A DNA stretch of 64,000 nt from Diadophis punctatus similis (taxonomy: Eukaryota; Chordata; Lepidosauria; Squamata; Dipsadidae): contig JALIGW010000001.1 of NCBI GenBank assembly GCA_023053685.1, forward strand, positions 222,751,434 through 222,815,433, in the 5' to 3' direction. The notes beneath the pieces were generated by a model. That model was not told the DNA's origin. It searched no databases and saw only the letters and a list, made by a program, of their open reading frames with translations. Numbering within the stretch: the stretch's first letter is position 1; every line of letters starts with the position of its first letter. A program made the translations under genes and the position numbers. Below are positions 46,901 through 56,744 of the stretch, in pieces.

Positions 46901-48183
46901 TAATAATAAGAGTTGTTATTAATCTGCACTGTGCTGGGGATTATGTAGAATGCATATGTAATCTGTCCATGAATTCATGGTGGAAAAGATAAGAGTCCAA
47001 AGATGATCCAGAGCTTTTTTTACATAAGAAAAAGTTCATTTGCACTTAGCAGGAGGTAGGGGGGGGAATCAGATACTCACTGAAGAAAAAATACTTGTGC
47101 TGATAGTTATAAGGCATGTATTTCTTTTTCTGCAAACCCAACTGCAAAAGAAAGTAAGTCATGAAAAAAAAACAAATAACTTTCACTAGGTAATTATAAC
47201 TTAAGGCTCCATTTCTGTAACATCCTTTTCATCTGCTCTGTGAAATAAATACTCAGGCAGGAAAAAAGCAAAAAAAGTGAGATGCACACAACTGTCACAA
47301 TAATAGATTGTAATTGTGGTAGTTAGAATAGATTGCAGTCTTTATTTTCAAAATTTCCAGATGCAGAAACACATGGCAGAGTGAGATAGCTTTTAAAATT
47401 AAGCCCTGCAATAGAAATATGGAAAGAACATTCTTAAACTTAAGATTTCTTAGTCAGGAAAGGAATTGTCCTTTTTGGTAGCAGAAATACTAGATAAACT
47501 TTTACTAATCTTTCCATTACTAGAAGGCCCCAAAGGAAAGCATTACTGATGGCCCTGGATCTGATGGGTTCAAAGTATTCCATTGTCCCAATATCAGCCC
47601 TTCAGCCACATCATTTATTATTTATTTATTATTTATTATTGGGTTCTTCTAGGCCGCCCTACTCCCGAGGGACTCAGGGCGGCGTACAACAATTTTATGA
47701 GAACACTAATAATAAACCATGATTAAAACATCAGTTAAAACATATATCATCCTATAGCTGCCACAATTAATGTCCTGACTGGTTTCAGTAGGGGTGAATT
47801 AACAACAAAAAGGGAATCCAGAATCTCAGCTAAATAGGCAGCTTCTTCATTTTGAGATTTTTACTGACTGCCACATCCTCAGAACCTCACAACCATCAGA
47901 GATTTAAAAAAAATTTATACGGGTATTTCTGCCTGTGATGCATAAATAATTCTATATTTTCTTTGTTTTAAGTAAGAGCCAAGGCAGAATATGCTTATCA
48001 AATCTGAAACAATCCACTGAGATAAATAGTCAGCCCAATTCATAATATTAACCAGAGAAGGAGCAAACGGGAACAAATAAATAGATGCTAAAGCTCCATA
48101 CCACCCTCCATCTTCTATCCTACCCGAGCTGCCAGGATTTTTGGACAGGGAGACAATCTGTTATTTTGCTTCTCTAACACACC

Positions 48184-48274
<91 letters not shown>

Positions 48275-51200
48275 TTTTATTTTATTTGTCAAAACGTATA
48301 CAAGATAACAGTTATGGTATAAACATAAACAAAAACACAGTAGGTATAGGTAAATTTGGACGATAGGACAGTAGGACAGGGACGGTAGGCATGATGGTGC
48401 ACTTATGCACGCCCCTTACAGACCTCTTAGGAATGGGGTGAGGTCAACAATAGACAGTCTAAGGTTAAAGTTTTGGGGGTTTGGGGAAGAAACCACAGGT
48501 AGTGCATTCCAGGCATTGATTACTCTGTTGTTGAAGTCATATTTTCTGAATGTTCTTTACTTTCTCATGGCCATAAAAACTTGCTGCTTTCCTCAGAATC
48601 CTTTTGTACATGATTGTTAAGTCAATCTAGTGAAATAATTCACCCAATAATCCAATTCATAATATTTATCTATAGCTATGAGCTACCACAGGAGAACCAG
48701 TTAAGGCATCAGGCTAGAAACTGCAAGATTGTGAGTTCTAGTCTCTCCTTGGACAAAGCCACCCAGCCTTAGAAAGGAGGGGTCCATATAGAGAAATACA
48801 CTTTTGTTGTGGACACCTTGGGTGAACATTTTGTCCAACCCTACTAATCTACTATCTCTATGAGATCTGTTTTATCAAACGCTGCTAATAAATATAAATA
48901 ATAAACCCAGAAGAATTATACTTGGTTCAACTCTAACAAATTGACAATGAAATGGCTTAACAGTTTCTGTTCTGAACACTGATCTGAAAGGAGAGCGGCC
49001 AGGGTTCAGTAAAATCTGTTGTCATCTAAGCAGTTGCTTCTTACCTCCAAAGAAAGAGGTTCCCCTAATGAAAAAATATAGGGATGAGTTAAAATGTCTG
49101 GGTCCTTCTGGAAACAGTTGGGTTTAGCATGATGCCGGGAATGGTGCAAAGCCCACCATTTGGCTGAAACGCCCTGTAGAGGAAGAGTGAAAGAAAGCAT
49201 TCAGGCTCTTTTAAAAGATTGCTTGACTATTTACTACCTCTGCTTTGAAGAGGTAATACAGAGGAGATTCCATTGAACCTTTGAATCAGATTTTCAAATA
49301 AGTTTGAGGTGTTGAATCAGCTGACTCTGATTTATCTTGGAGAGGTTCAAAACAGTTTGAAGATTAAGTGCGCTTTCTAGCTTTGAAGAATCTCAAGCAT
49401 TCATTGCATATATGGACAAAACATGGGGAGAATTTTAGTATTGTAATGAATTCTCTGATATTAAAATGAGTAGGTGGCAACTCAGTTTTATCACCTTTCA
49501 AAACCTGCCTGTCAAAGCCCTGGAAGAGATGCTGCTCTGCTATTTGTGTATTTAGAGAGATTCACCTCTGGGGAGAAACAGAAAACAAAATAGAGACCTA
49601 CATTTATTCTGTTCTGTCTCTCTCTTAATGAGTCTTGCTTTTTCTTGCCTCCATACCATTTTATTCTTATTTTTCTTTGGCTCCCCTGTAGTACAGTCCC
49701 TGTTAGCTTTAGGTCCAGTATTTTCCTTCCTTTGTCACTGGCATTTATTCAAGCTTATTGATCAGGGAATTTTATCACTAGCATTTAATCAGACTTCTCA
49801 CTAATCAGACTTTATCACTAGCATTTAATCAGACTTCTCACTAATCAGACTTTATCACTAGCATTTAATAAGACAAAAGCCAGTGAAAATAACACCTGGT
49901 GTGCTCATCTAATTTCACTCATAATGTTGATACAAAGATTTTAATAGCAATGTTAGGAAATAGATTATAGCAAAGTGATACCATTTGTTATTAAGAACGA
50001 TCAAGCAGGGTGAAAAAAAACTAGGCATGGAACAGATAATATAGGATTCATTGTAGATATAATAGACTTAAAATAAAGGTCAACTTGTAATCTCATTAGA
50101 TGCTGAAAAACGTTTGATAAAATACACAAACAATTCATGTGTATTATATTAAATAGATTTGAAAATCCCTTGGAATTCATAAAATGGATTAAGAATATAT
50201 CTACTTCTAAAGTAAATTTTAATGACATTTTCTCCCACTTTTCCACTATTTAGAGAAATTAGACACAGATGTCCAGTTTCACCCTTGCTTTTTAATATCT
50301 ACATTAATTAATACTCCAATCAATATTTAATAATTAATGTAATTACTGATATTTAATAACTTTTGGTTTGTGCTACTAGATAACATAGAAATATCTATGG
50401 AGTACTACATAACTCAGTTGAATACAAATGCCCACATTCTTTTGTTTTTTTCTAAAACAAATAACATACTGTAATTTTAGTATCGATGCAAAATAACAGA
50501 ATATTCTATTGTCCAAATCAGAATTGATGCTAATAGGTAAAAATTGGGTTACCCATTCACTAAATATCAATTCCATATTTGCACTAAATCTATTAAATAT
50601 CTGGCATATGTATATACAAAAGGATACAACATGTAATATACCGTATTTTTCGGAGCATAAGACGCACCGAAGTATAAGACGCACCTTAGTTTTGGGGGAG
50701 GAAAACAAGGAAAAAAGGCCTCTGACTCCAAGCAATTTGCCAAACAGCAAACAGCACAGATGATATACACTGTTTGCTGTGTATTTCTGTGTATGTGTGC
50801 CTGACCCATAGAAATAGCAAAGAATTGGATAAATGTACATTATGCCAGAAAGTTTTCTTAAATGTAGTCACACTAACTCCTCCCAATTATTTAAATAGAT
50901 CTACTCCAAGGTAAGTCAGGATTTAACTCTAATAGTAAACAGGACACTGTTACATTTCAGACTATACTTGTACAGAGCTGTTAAAATTAATTAAAATTTC
51001 TGGAAGTATACATTATTCTCTATTATTTAAAAGAAGATACAATAGCACTGGGCCTCTTCAGAGCAAGCATTTATTTTAAAAAGCTTCTTTATTTTGTTAA
51101 GTTGTCTAGATTTACAGGGGTCTCCAACCTTGGCAACTTTAAGACTTGTGGACTTCAACTCCCAGAATTCCACAGACAGTAAAACTAACAAAGCTGGCTG

Positions 51201-54200
51201 TGGAATTCTGGGAGTTGAATTCTGGGAGTTGAAGTCCACAAGTCTTAAAATTGCCAAGCTTGGAGACCCCTGGCTCTAGAACAATAATAAAGCAGTCTTT
51301 AAAAAATAAGTCTAATAATTTGAACATTCTACAGACATTCATAGTTATTCACTTACCCCCTTGCAATCCAGTTCAGCAGAAAATAAAAATCTGCGTGTCT
51401 CTCCCAGCTATTTGCATCTTTGCAGCTAGTTTCAGTCTCATTTTAGCACATGGCAAATCAGCTGGGGATCGGGAAGCTGCTAATGACTTGCTTGTCTTAA
51501 CAGGCTCTTCCCTGTAGGTAAATTGCTGGAAGATAGAGGCCAAAGGGTGGGGGTGGCTGGGTGGGTGGTGCTACATTCGCTGTATAAAAACGCACCCAAG
51601 TTTTCACCCTCTTTTGGGGGGTAAAAAGGTGCGTCTTATACTCCGAAAAATATGGTAAATAAAATTATGGGAGGGGTATTTCTTCAGATATCAATAGATG
51701 GGGATCATTAAACCTTACCCTTTGGGGAAAAGGTGAATGCTCTCAAAATGTATATTACCAGATAAATGTATATTCTGAGAGGAATTCCAGTTTAAAAATC
51801 TGGAAAATATTTTCAGAAAATAAATTCCTTCTTTACAAAGTTTCTATGGAGTTCTTTGATTCTGAGAAGAACTTTACAGGAAATCCAATTTCTAATTAAT
51901 GAGGCAGGATTCAGTTTTTAGAATCTGGAACTATCATGCTTACCTATTGTCAAGTAGTAAATACTGAAAGTTAATAATTGGGGTCAATTTTCCATCTTGG
52001 GCAACTTGGGAATATACATATACAGCACCTTTGGTTGGATGGAAAGTATTAGGATCTAAATATATAAAACGCTGGTACCTCTGAAAACAATGACATTATT
52101 TAGAAACTTATGGAATGGAATGTCTACTTTTAAAACACTAACTGTTTTTTCCATGCCAAATTGACTTTATGGTCCACACTAAATTGGCACTGGATAAAGT
52201 TAATGGAATTCAAGGACAGCTGGACTTGGACTGCTTGTGGCAACATAACGATTCCAGGATGATTCCTCTCTTGACTCTGCCTCCCCCAACTCTGACTCTC
52301 TTTCTCATATAGAAACTTTCTTCAGTCTTTTTTTTTAAGTACTGGTAGTCACTATAGCACATAACCTGCTTTTTCCAGTTAAATTTGACTAGTGTTTTCT
52401 GTTTTACTTCAGTATGACTGCTCTATAGAATCTTTGTCAGACAACTCACGGAGAAAAGTAAAATTCTAAACCTAGGTAAGAAGAATCAAAAATACACATA
52501 CAAACTGGGTGAAACCACACTCAATAGCAGCGTTTGCGAGAGGGATCTTGGAGTCTTGGTAGACAGCCAACTACATATGAGCCAGCAGTGTGCAGCAGCA
52601 GCCAAAAAGGCCAACACAGTCCTGAGCTGCATAAACAGAGGGATACAATCAAGGACCAGAGAGGTACTAGTACCACTCTATAAAGCCTTGATCAGATCAC
52701 ACCTAGAGTACTGCATCCAGTTTTGGTCACCACACTACAAAAAAGACATTGAAACCCTCGAGAAAGTGCAGAAGAGAGCAACCAGGATGATAAAGGGTCT
52801 GGAAAATAAAACATACAAAGAGCGGTTGCAGGAACTGAGCTTGGCCAGTCTGGCGAAGAGAAGGACCAGGGGTGACATGATAGCAGTGTTCCAATACTTG
52901 AGGGGATGCAACAGAGAGGAGGGGGTCAGCCTGTTCTCTATGGCACTAGAAAGTCAAACAAGGAATAATGGATGGAAGCTGACCAAGGAGAGATTCAACC
53001 TGGAAGTGAGGAGAAACTTTCTGACGGTGAAAGCGATCAACCAGTGGAGCAGCTTGCCAGCGGAGGTTGTGAGAGCCCCAACACTTGCGACCTTCAAGGG
53101 GAGACTGGACTGCCACCTGTCTCAAATGGTGTAGGAATTCCTGCTTGAGCAGGGGGTTGGACTAGATGACCTACAAGGTCCCTTCCAACTCTAATAATAA
53201 ATCTAAAAATCTAAAACTAAGAGACTGTGCTGCTCTTTTTTTCATTCTTATTATTTCTGCCTTAAAACAGGAAGGAGGAATGTTTCAAAATTTATATCAG
53301 AATTCTATAGAACTCTTTCAGTCTATTCATCCAAACTTTGCAGTGTTGATACCCTCAAAAGTATCTACTATATTATTTTCATTTTATTCTGTACCCCAAA
53401 TGAAACAGTTATAGGCATTTTGATGCTTTCCCATTCAAGTCAAAAACACAACTATCCTGAATTTATTTAACATGATTTTGATCTCAGATGTCCTATATGA
53501 ATCAAGTCTTGCCATCTTCAGATCTTAAATTGGGATTGGCTTTTGGTTAATTTGCACATTCATCTTGTTTATTATAAGTGAAATTCCATTATTGGTCTGC
53601 AGTTAATAATGAGATAGACAAACAAATGGTTTCATTTAACATAAGAGAACTCTTTGTATTCTTGGGTGGGAATGGGAAAATGAGAATCCCATTTGACACC
53701 TCTGTTATAAATAACACAACACATTTGATATTTACTCATGAAACTTTTTCATGTATATTTGCAATATTCCATATTCTTCCCCTTCAATTCCGTGGAACAT
53801 TCTAAAAATAATATACCTTACTTACCTTTAAATGGCACATCACAAATTCATGAAAAAGGTGGTTCCATTTTGAATTACTGAAGACTGAAAGATGTCCCAA
53901 ATCATGTTGTAGAAAGCCTGCTTGAGACTAAAAGAAAAGGGTGGATCACAACAGAAGGACCACCTTTTGTGTCACTCCTACAACTTATATCCAATGGTAT
54001 TTGTAATAGCTATGCAAGAACTGCTGGGATAGATACAATAAAGGTTCATTCATTCTAGGTTTTTTTTTATTCAATCAAAGGTTCAGTCACCCTGAGAAAC
54101 CTTCCAAACAGGATAGGCACAAGAAAGCAATTCTACAATATAACCACAGATATCTACCACAAACATATCTGATATTTTGTGATAGACAGTGAGAATACAT

Positions 54201-56641
54201 GGTTGCTTTTTAATGCTCTATTCTTGTTTCATTACTTACTGTCCTTCAGAATGGTTGAGATATAAGATGACATGGCATCATAGAACATAGAATAACAGAG
54301 TTAAAAGATAAATGGCTGCCAAGTCTCTTCTTAAAAGCCTCCAATATCCTTCTTTTCTACAGAATCATTTGTTGGGCAAAACACAAGTGGCTTTTTATCT
54401 AACTGAATTGCTTTGTCTTCTTCAACTCTTATTCCTCCAAGTAATTGAATGCAATCATCTGAAGGCCCATGACAATTGAATATGTGTTATTTTCTTTATA
54501 AAGAAATTATTTTAATTTGGCTAAAAGACATTCTGCTGTAGGAAGCCAAACTAACAGAAAATGCAATTTTGCCTAAAAATAAAGGCAAGAATATTACCTG
54601 AGCAAAGGTCAGCAACACTGTGGCAATAAGAAAAGAAGTTATAGATATCCCAAAATACCACAACACAAACCAGCCAGCAGCATCCAGCAGTAAAATATGC
54701 AGAAGGATCAGGAAAAAGAAGACTTTGTTTGGCTTGAAGAGTCCCATCATTTGAACAGTGGACAGCAGTTCCCGAAAATCTTCTACTAATAATTTCTATG
54801 GGGGAGGGGAAATCAGAAAATTTGCAGGAGTTTTGACTTTATGGATACAGCATAGGTAGCCAGTGGCATCAACAGTTAACATCAAGAACTCTTGGTGGAA
54901 TTGACCTCCAAACTATCCTTTTCCTTCCAAACTTTTTATAGGGGAATGAAGAGGAAAGCATGTGACCCCAAAATTTGATAATTATTCTTTCAAAAATATT
55001 AAATGTGGAAGAAAACAAATGAAAAATTGTTGCATAAATAAACTATTTTTCTTCTTAGTGACTGCTAGACAACTTAGAGCTCATGTTTGGGACACTAGAA
55101 ATCAATGTCTATCTGGATTTAACAATCTTGGCAAAAAGCACTAATGGGGAAACAGAGAGGGAGGGAGGGAGGGAGGCAAGGAGAGAGGGAGAAATAACTG
55201 GTATGGCTGAAGATGATTTTATGGTACAGCTTGGTATAGCTTTATTGAGTGTCCACAAGGCGGCACCAATTTATATATTCCTCCAATGCACATACTTATC
55301 TATGGTTGGAGATTTACTAGTTTAAACAAAACCACTGTGTTGTGTTGTTCAGTACTATTTTTATTTATATATTTATTGCAATCTATTTGCACATTAAATT
55401 CATTTATAGAATATAGTTGTACTGTATTCCAATTTCATTAATATTCACTTAAGTATAGTATTTTATTACTGTTATAAAATATGTAATTAATATTATGAAT
55501 TAATATTAATTATTATTTCTGATTAAATATTTATGGAACTGTTATTGGGCTCTATTTACCTATTTTAATCACTTTATACAGCTGCCCATTCAATGACTTC
55601 CATCAGGTTACATCATTAGAAACCCATTGGCCAGAAGTCCCACCACAGGTCATTCCCAAGCACGATCAATGCTCTTTCAGTGCTGTGCCCAGACCCGAAA
55701 CCTGACTGAAAAGGGTCCAGGTATACCATTTTCTCCAGAATCTCTGAGGCTGCATTGCAACCACCTGCTTAATAATCTTGAGAAGACAGGCTGGGATTAA
55801 TTAGGTGGAGGCTGAGGAAGCCTGAAAGAACTGAGCTTACTTGCCCAATCTTATTGCCCAGCTGCATTTTTAAAAGTACCTTGGATCTTGTTTGGCAAAA
55901 TCAGATGGAAAATCATCTGATGGGACATAAAAAGAGTTTGCTCTACATCCGGAGGATGAAAAGGATAAAACTGTATACATTCACTCTACATTGGACACTA
56001 CCTGGATATGTCTTGTTGAGATGACAGAAGCCTCATCTTTGGGGGGGGGGGTTATTTGGGTTCAGTTTGAATTTGTGGAGCATAAAGAAGCCAAACTGGA
56101 TTCTCTCCATGTTATTCTCATCTGTGGATTCGAGTCCTGCTTGCTTAGTGGAAGCAGACAGAAAGATGAGAGGAGGCTGAGTGTGAGTGATAGTGAAGAT
56201 AGGCTTCAGATATATTTGGGAGGGATCAAGTGCAGCTTCAGGGCAATGAGGTGGAGAGTGGAAGGGAATGGAGTGGCAGATACTAAGATCACTTCATAAT
56301 TAAAAGTCTGCTGAAGGAAATGGACTTTTACTGTTTTTATAAATGCCAAGAGATTGGAGTGAAATACAAGGACAATGCAGAAAGATTGAGGAGCACCTTA
56401 TAAAATCTCTTTTGTTGACCTTAATAGAGATCAGTTTTAATGACAAAGGTGATCACTGGGTCAAGACCTATAATATTTAAGACCTTGAACTCCATAAGCC
56501 ACTATCTTAATTTTCTGTCTCCAAACTTACATTCTTATCAGGCTCAAAGCTGGGCTGATCAGGTGCCAATTCCCCAATCAAAAGTGATGCCATGTGCTTC
56601 CTTACTAGAGTCTTGTCAAGGTGAAAGGCTGTGAATGGATC
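34797..56641 (-). CDS. FADS1: Front-end fatty acid desaturase, FADS1-like (exons 2-12)
   Basis: Eleven exons on the minus strand together encode about 395 residues of a FADS1/FADS2-family acyl-CoA desaturase, an ER-membrane di-iron enzyme that inserts a cis double bond between an existing one and the carboxyl end of polyunsaturated acyl chains. The order is exon 2 (56531-56641) down to exon 12 (34797-34908). All have AG/GT borders and compatible phases, and most match the lengths I remember for the mammalian gene (111, 198, 102, 61, 98, 97, 80 and 126 bp). The three histidine boxes are intact: HDLGH, HSRHH, and QIEHH split across exons 10 and 11. Residue choices ([26 protein letters not shown]) favour FADS1 (delta-5) over FADS2. 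Exon 1 with the start and the cytochrome b5 haem HPGG was not found and probably lies past 64000. Divergence is high near box 2, in exons 7-8 and at the C terminus, so this may be a specialised paralog. Confidence 0.9.
34909..35821. other. Intron 11, no features recognised
   Basis: Nothing beyond splice sites was found. Open stretches up to about 90 codons lack motifs. Confidence 0.5.
35822..35947 (-). CDS. FADS1: FADS1-like exon 11
   Basis: A 126-bp exon between acceptor CTGCCTATAG and donor GTAAGT encodes [16 protein letters not shown] and then [15 protein letters not shown]. Its first base completes the second His of histidine box 3, QIEHH. The HNFWKVAP segment is HNYHKVAP or HNLHKIAP in the relatives I remember, so a His has changed to Trp. 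Confidence 0.93.
36072..36151 (-). CDS. FADS1: FADS1-like exon 10 (histidine box 3)
   Basis: An 80-bp exon encodes [20 protein letters not shown] followed by NFQIEH and the first two bases of the last His. LQATCNV is the FADS1 form. The Q-x-x-HH box, with the Gln typical of front-end desaturases, is intact. The donor is GTGAGT. Confidence 0.95.
37025..37750 (+). CDS. Open frame in the L2 5' region with a membrane-like segment
   Basis: This frame is open for 241 codons in an otherwise decayed L2. The frame's first codon is TTG. The first ATG is at 37379 (residue 119), so a real start is uncertain. Residues about 75-100 are strongly hydrophobic ([20 protein letters not shown] and on), like a membrane helix. 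The C-terminal half is rich in Trp, Cys and Arg. The position matches where an L2 ORF1 would lie, but I do not recognise the protein, and the L2 at 57.2-58.1 kb has no clear counterpart. It may be chance. Confidence 0.3.
   Translation: MEEGTDCFLNQLLDYDYQPPPPSWWHTLSQPSPRVVNFQDLDDLPGPGGDLSLYSCPAPFLDATIAKLPGAKVIWALFLVLGAVFAAPVTAVLIVGVVVTADERKKQVNRTTSADLNYMRLCVFTPEGGRWFWIWTGGNELFAMGTFSGWGSDYRLRHLGPLRGWMLYYNDPRVRGHCDDDEKGQFLAGNIRSCRRTFSLKSSFVMLQKHHREKTIYCWPEARHNCYLWYLFALLIFHLIL
38160..40618 (+). pseudogene. L2 ORF2 (endonuclease-reverse transcriptase), fragmented
   Basis: The endonuclease C-terminal half is readable from 38174 ([36 protein letters not shown]). The reverse transcriptase (39299-39800) and the C-terminal domain ([20 protein letters not shown], about 40165) follow in changing frames. 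Stops lie at 39765, before YADD, and at 40248, among others. It is clearly inactive. Confidence 0.85.
40782..40852. repeat. (TTAA)n/(AAAT)n tail of the L2
   Basis: A run of ATTAATTA units followed by AAATAAAT units forms the 3' tail of the L2. Confidence 0.9.
41348..41444 (-). CDS. FADS1: FADS1-like exon 9
   Basis: A 97-bp exon encodes [20 protein letters not shown] and then [12 protein letters not shown]. The [11 protein letters not shown] segment is the FADS1 version of a conserved cytosolic stretch (MNHIVMEID in FADS2, as I remember it). Donor GTAACA is slightly weak. One base at the start completes Arg from exon 8. Confidence 0.94.
41445..43836. other. Intron 8: AT-rich, probably decayed LINE sequence
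   Basis: About 41860-43160 is AT-rich and resembles, in composition and short words, the minus-strand L1/HAL1 untranslated regions at 25.3-25.9 kb, but no ORF survives. A GC-richer patch at 42235-42400, with TGCATGCATGCATGCAT, looks like another old repeat. At about 43640-43755 a hairpin-like element of the family at 51115 occurs (TTCCCAGAATTC, then TGGAGTTGAAGCCCA). Confidence 0.35.
43837..43934 (-). CDS. FADS1: FADS1-like exon 8
   Basis: A 98-bp exon between acceptor TTCTCTTCTACAG and donor GTACTG encodes [20 protein letters not shown] and then [12 protein letters not shown]. This is the second membrane-pair region, with the conserved [DE]xAW start. The length equals the mammalian exon, but most hydrophobic residues differ. 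Confidence 0.93.
43935..45044. other. Intron 7, no features recognised
   Basis: No repeat hallmark or ORF of note was seen. Confidence 0.5.
45045..45118 (-). CDS. FADS1: FADS1-like exon 7
   Basis: A 74-bp exon (acceptor TTCTACAG, donor GTGAGT) encodes the transmembrane stretch [20 protein letters not shown], ending KLWR. It is one codon shorter than the 77-bp mammalian exon I remember. It is the least conserved exon of the gene. Its phase and position fit, and both neighbours splice in frame. Confidence 0.8.
45119..46254. other. Intron 6, first part, no features recognised
   Basis: This is AT-rich with short TAATAATTGTAAT-like runs around 45950-46010. No coding or repeat signature was recognised. 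Confidence 0.45.
46255..46500 (+). mobile_element. CR1-like LINE 3' end (older subfamily)
   Basis: GGTGGCCACTAGCTTGGCTG, then CAATGGCTATTAGCTTGGATGG, GCCTCTGAA and a final GATTAGATCCAGCAGGCACC follow the order of a 3' end that I recognise from reptile CR1/L3-type LINEs. It has no coding capacity. Confidence 0.55.
47081..47141 (-). CDS. FADS1: FADS1-like exon 6
   Basis: A 61-bp exon encodes [20 protein letters not shown] plus one base. [15 protein letters not shown] is nearly identical to the FADS1 sequence I remember. The acceptor CTTTTGCAG was chosen over a second CAG four codons later because it gives the family length. The donor is GTGAGT. Confidence 0.95.
47625..47770 (-). mobile_element. 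L2 LINE 3'-end fragment
   Basis: The minus strand reads TTGTTGTACGCCGCCCTGAG followed by CGGGAGTAGGGCGGCCTAGAA and a (AATA)n tail at the left, which is the L2 3' end. Confidence 0.75.
48184..48287. repeat. (TTTA)n microsatellite
   Basis: About 24 uninterrupted TTTA units, possibly the tail of the minus-strand retroelement to its right. Confidence 0.96.
48288..48600 (-). mobile_element. Retroelement 3' end, class uncertain
   Basis: A segment that I recognise as a common snake interspersed repeat (GTGCACTTATGCACGCCCCT, GACCTCTTAGGAATGGGGTG, GTGCATTCCAGGCATTGA). Its (TAAA)n tail lies on the minus strand at 48184-48287, which suggests a LINE or SINE 3' end in minus orientation. I cannot name the family. 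Confidence 0.45.
48668..48860 (+). mobile_element. tRNA-derived SINE
   Basis: AGGAGAACCAGTTAAGGCATC provides an A-box-like region and GATTGTGAGTTCTAGTCTC a B-box-like one (compare GGTTCGANTCC). It is followed by CAAAGCCACCCAGCCTTAG. The same SINE lies in minus orientation at 63100-63735. Confidence 0.55.
49045..49173 (-). CDS. FADS1: FADS1-like exon 5 (histidine box 2)
   Basis: A 129-bp exon (acceptor CTTCCTCTACAG, donor GTAAGA) encodes [20 protein letters not shown] and then FQKDPD and SLGEPLSLE. Histidine box 2 (H-x-x-HH) is kept as HSRHH, but the surrounding residues differ from the usual WWNHxHFQHH. It is one codon longer than the 126-bp mammalian exon I remember. The extra residue lies after DPDIL. 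Confidence 0.93.
49771..49874. repeat. 40-bp minisatellite, 2.6 copies
   Basis: The unit begins TTTATCACTAGCATTTAATC and is 40 bp long. Copies at 49771-49810 and 49811-49850 are identical. A partial third copy runs to 49874 with one change. Confidence 0.92.
50641..51655. mobile_element. TA-flanked inverted-repeat DNA transposon, 1015 bp
   Basis: Left end CCGTATTTTTCGGAGCATAA and right end, inverted, CCATATTTTTCGGAGTATAA both continue into AGACGCACC. TA lies at 50639-50640 and 51656-51657. A second GTATAAGACGCACC repeat follows at the left. There is no transposase frame, so it is nonautonomous, and its target choice is that of Tc1/mariner-like elements. It sits inside an L1 fragment and contains a hairpin MITE. 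Confidence 0.82.
51115..51272. mobile_element. Hairpin MITE, 158 bp (hAT-like ends)
   Basis: The arms CAGGGGTCTCCAACCTTGGC and, inverted, CAGGGGTCTCCAAGCTTGGC continue in near-perfect pairing through AGACTTGTGGACTTCAACTC. The unit could fold into a long hairpin. TCTAGA occurs close to each side, but an exact 8-bp duplication is not evident. Confidence 0.78.
52450..53212 (+). mobile_element. CR1 LINE 3' fragment (intron 4)
   Basis: A 5'-truncated copy of the same CR1 subfamily as at 19165-23592. It starts within the RT C-terminal region (GAGAAAAGTAAAATTCTAAA). An open frame of about 190 codons (to 53134) covers [20 protein letters not shown] through LDCHLSQMV. It reads TCA (Ser) where the long copy has its nonsense TAA. 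It ends TAATAAATCTAAAA. Confidence 0.9.
53826..53927 (-). CDS. FADS1: FADS1-like exon 4 (histidine box 1)
   Basis: A 102-bp exon (acceptor CCTTTTCTTTTAG, donor GTAAGT-like GTAAG) encodes [20 protein letters not shown] and then [14 protein letters not shown]. Box 1, HDxGH, is intact. LSVFS and KWNHL are shared with FADS1. Confidence 0.95.
54598..54795 (-). CDS. FADS1: FADS1-like exon 3 (first membrane pair)
   Basis: A 198-bp exon (acceptor CCTCCCCCATAG, donor GTAATA) encodes [40 protein letters not shown] and the following membrane stretch to LLTFAQ. EDFREL and NKVFFF match the family. The length equals the mammalian exon. It carries two hydrophobic segments, about residues 25-45 and 48-66 of the exon. 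Confidence 0.94.
54796..56530. other. Intron 2, mostly unassigned
   Basis: A short (GGGA)n-like tract lies at 55156-55190. About 55600-55830 (AGTGCTGTGCCCAGACCCGA, GGGTCCAGG) looks like a piece of an interspersed repeat that I cannot name. Two open frames of about 60-100 codons lack motifs. Confidence 0.4.
56531..56641 (-). CDS. FADS1: FADS1-like exon 2
   Basis: A 111-bp exon (acceptor GGCATTAG, donor GTAAGT) encodes [20 protein letters not shown] and then [17 protein letters not shown]. It is the end of the cytochrome b5-like domain plus linker. LLIGEL and PSFEP-KN match FADS1. Exon 1, with the haem ligands, must lie upstream. Confidence 0.94.
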
Positions 56642-56744
56642 CTAATGCCAAAACATAAAGAAAAAAGGTAATGAAATATTATAAGAATCGTCTTAAGGCA
56701 ACCTGGAAGAAACATGTTTAGGCTGATAGAAAATATTTGATTAT

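Larger units (their letters stand above)
50070..52300 (+). mobile_element. Decayed L1 ORF2 fragment, interrupted at 50641-51655
   Basis: With stops and frameshifts, the + strand still reads as the L1 reverse transcriptase: [15 protein letters not shown] (about 50095), a [16 protein letters not shown] block (about 50262), and, beyond the DNA transposon, a region resembling the NILP/LYLFQ part of L1 ORF2 (about 51750-51800). It is far more degenerate than the L1 at 5365. The boundaries are approximate. Confidence 0.6.

Noticed and set aside
48668..48860. Genuine tRNA gene
   Set aside because: It has A- and B-box-like parts but no cloverleaf acceptor pairing that I can build, and a second copy in the window has the same non-tRNA tail, so it is a SINE.
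49771..49874. CRISPR-like array
   Set aside because: It has 40-bp units with no spacers in a vertebrate intron; a simple tandem duplication explains it.
55083..55325. ORF of 80 codons with Glu/Gly/Arg run
   Set aside because: It crosses a (GGGA)-type repeat and has no motif.
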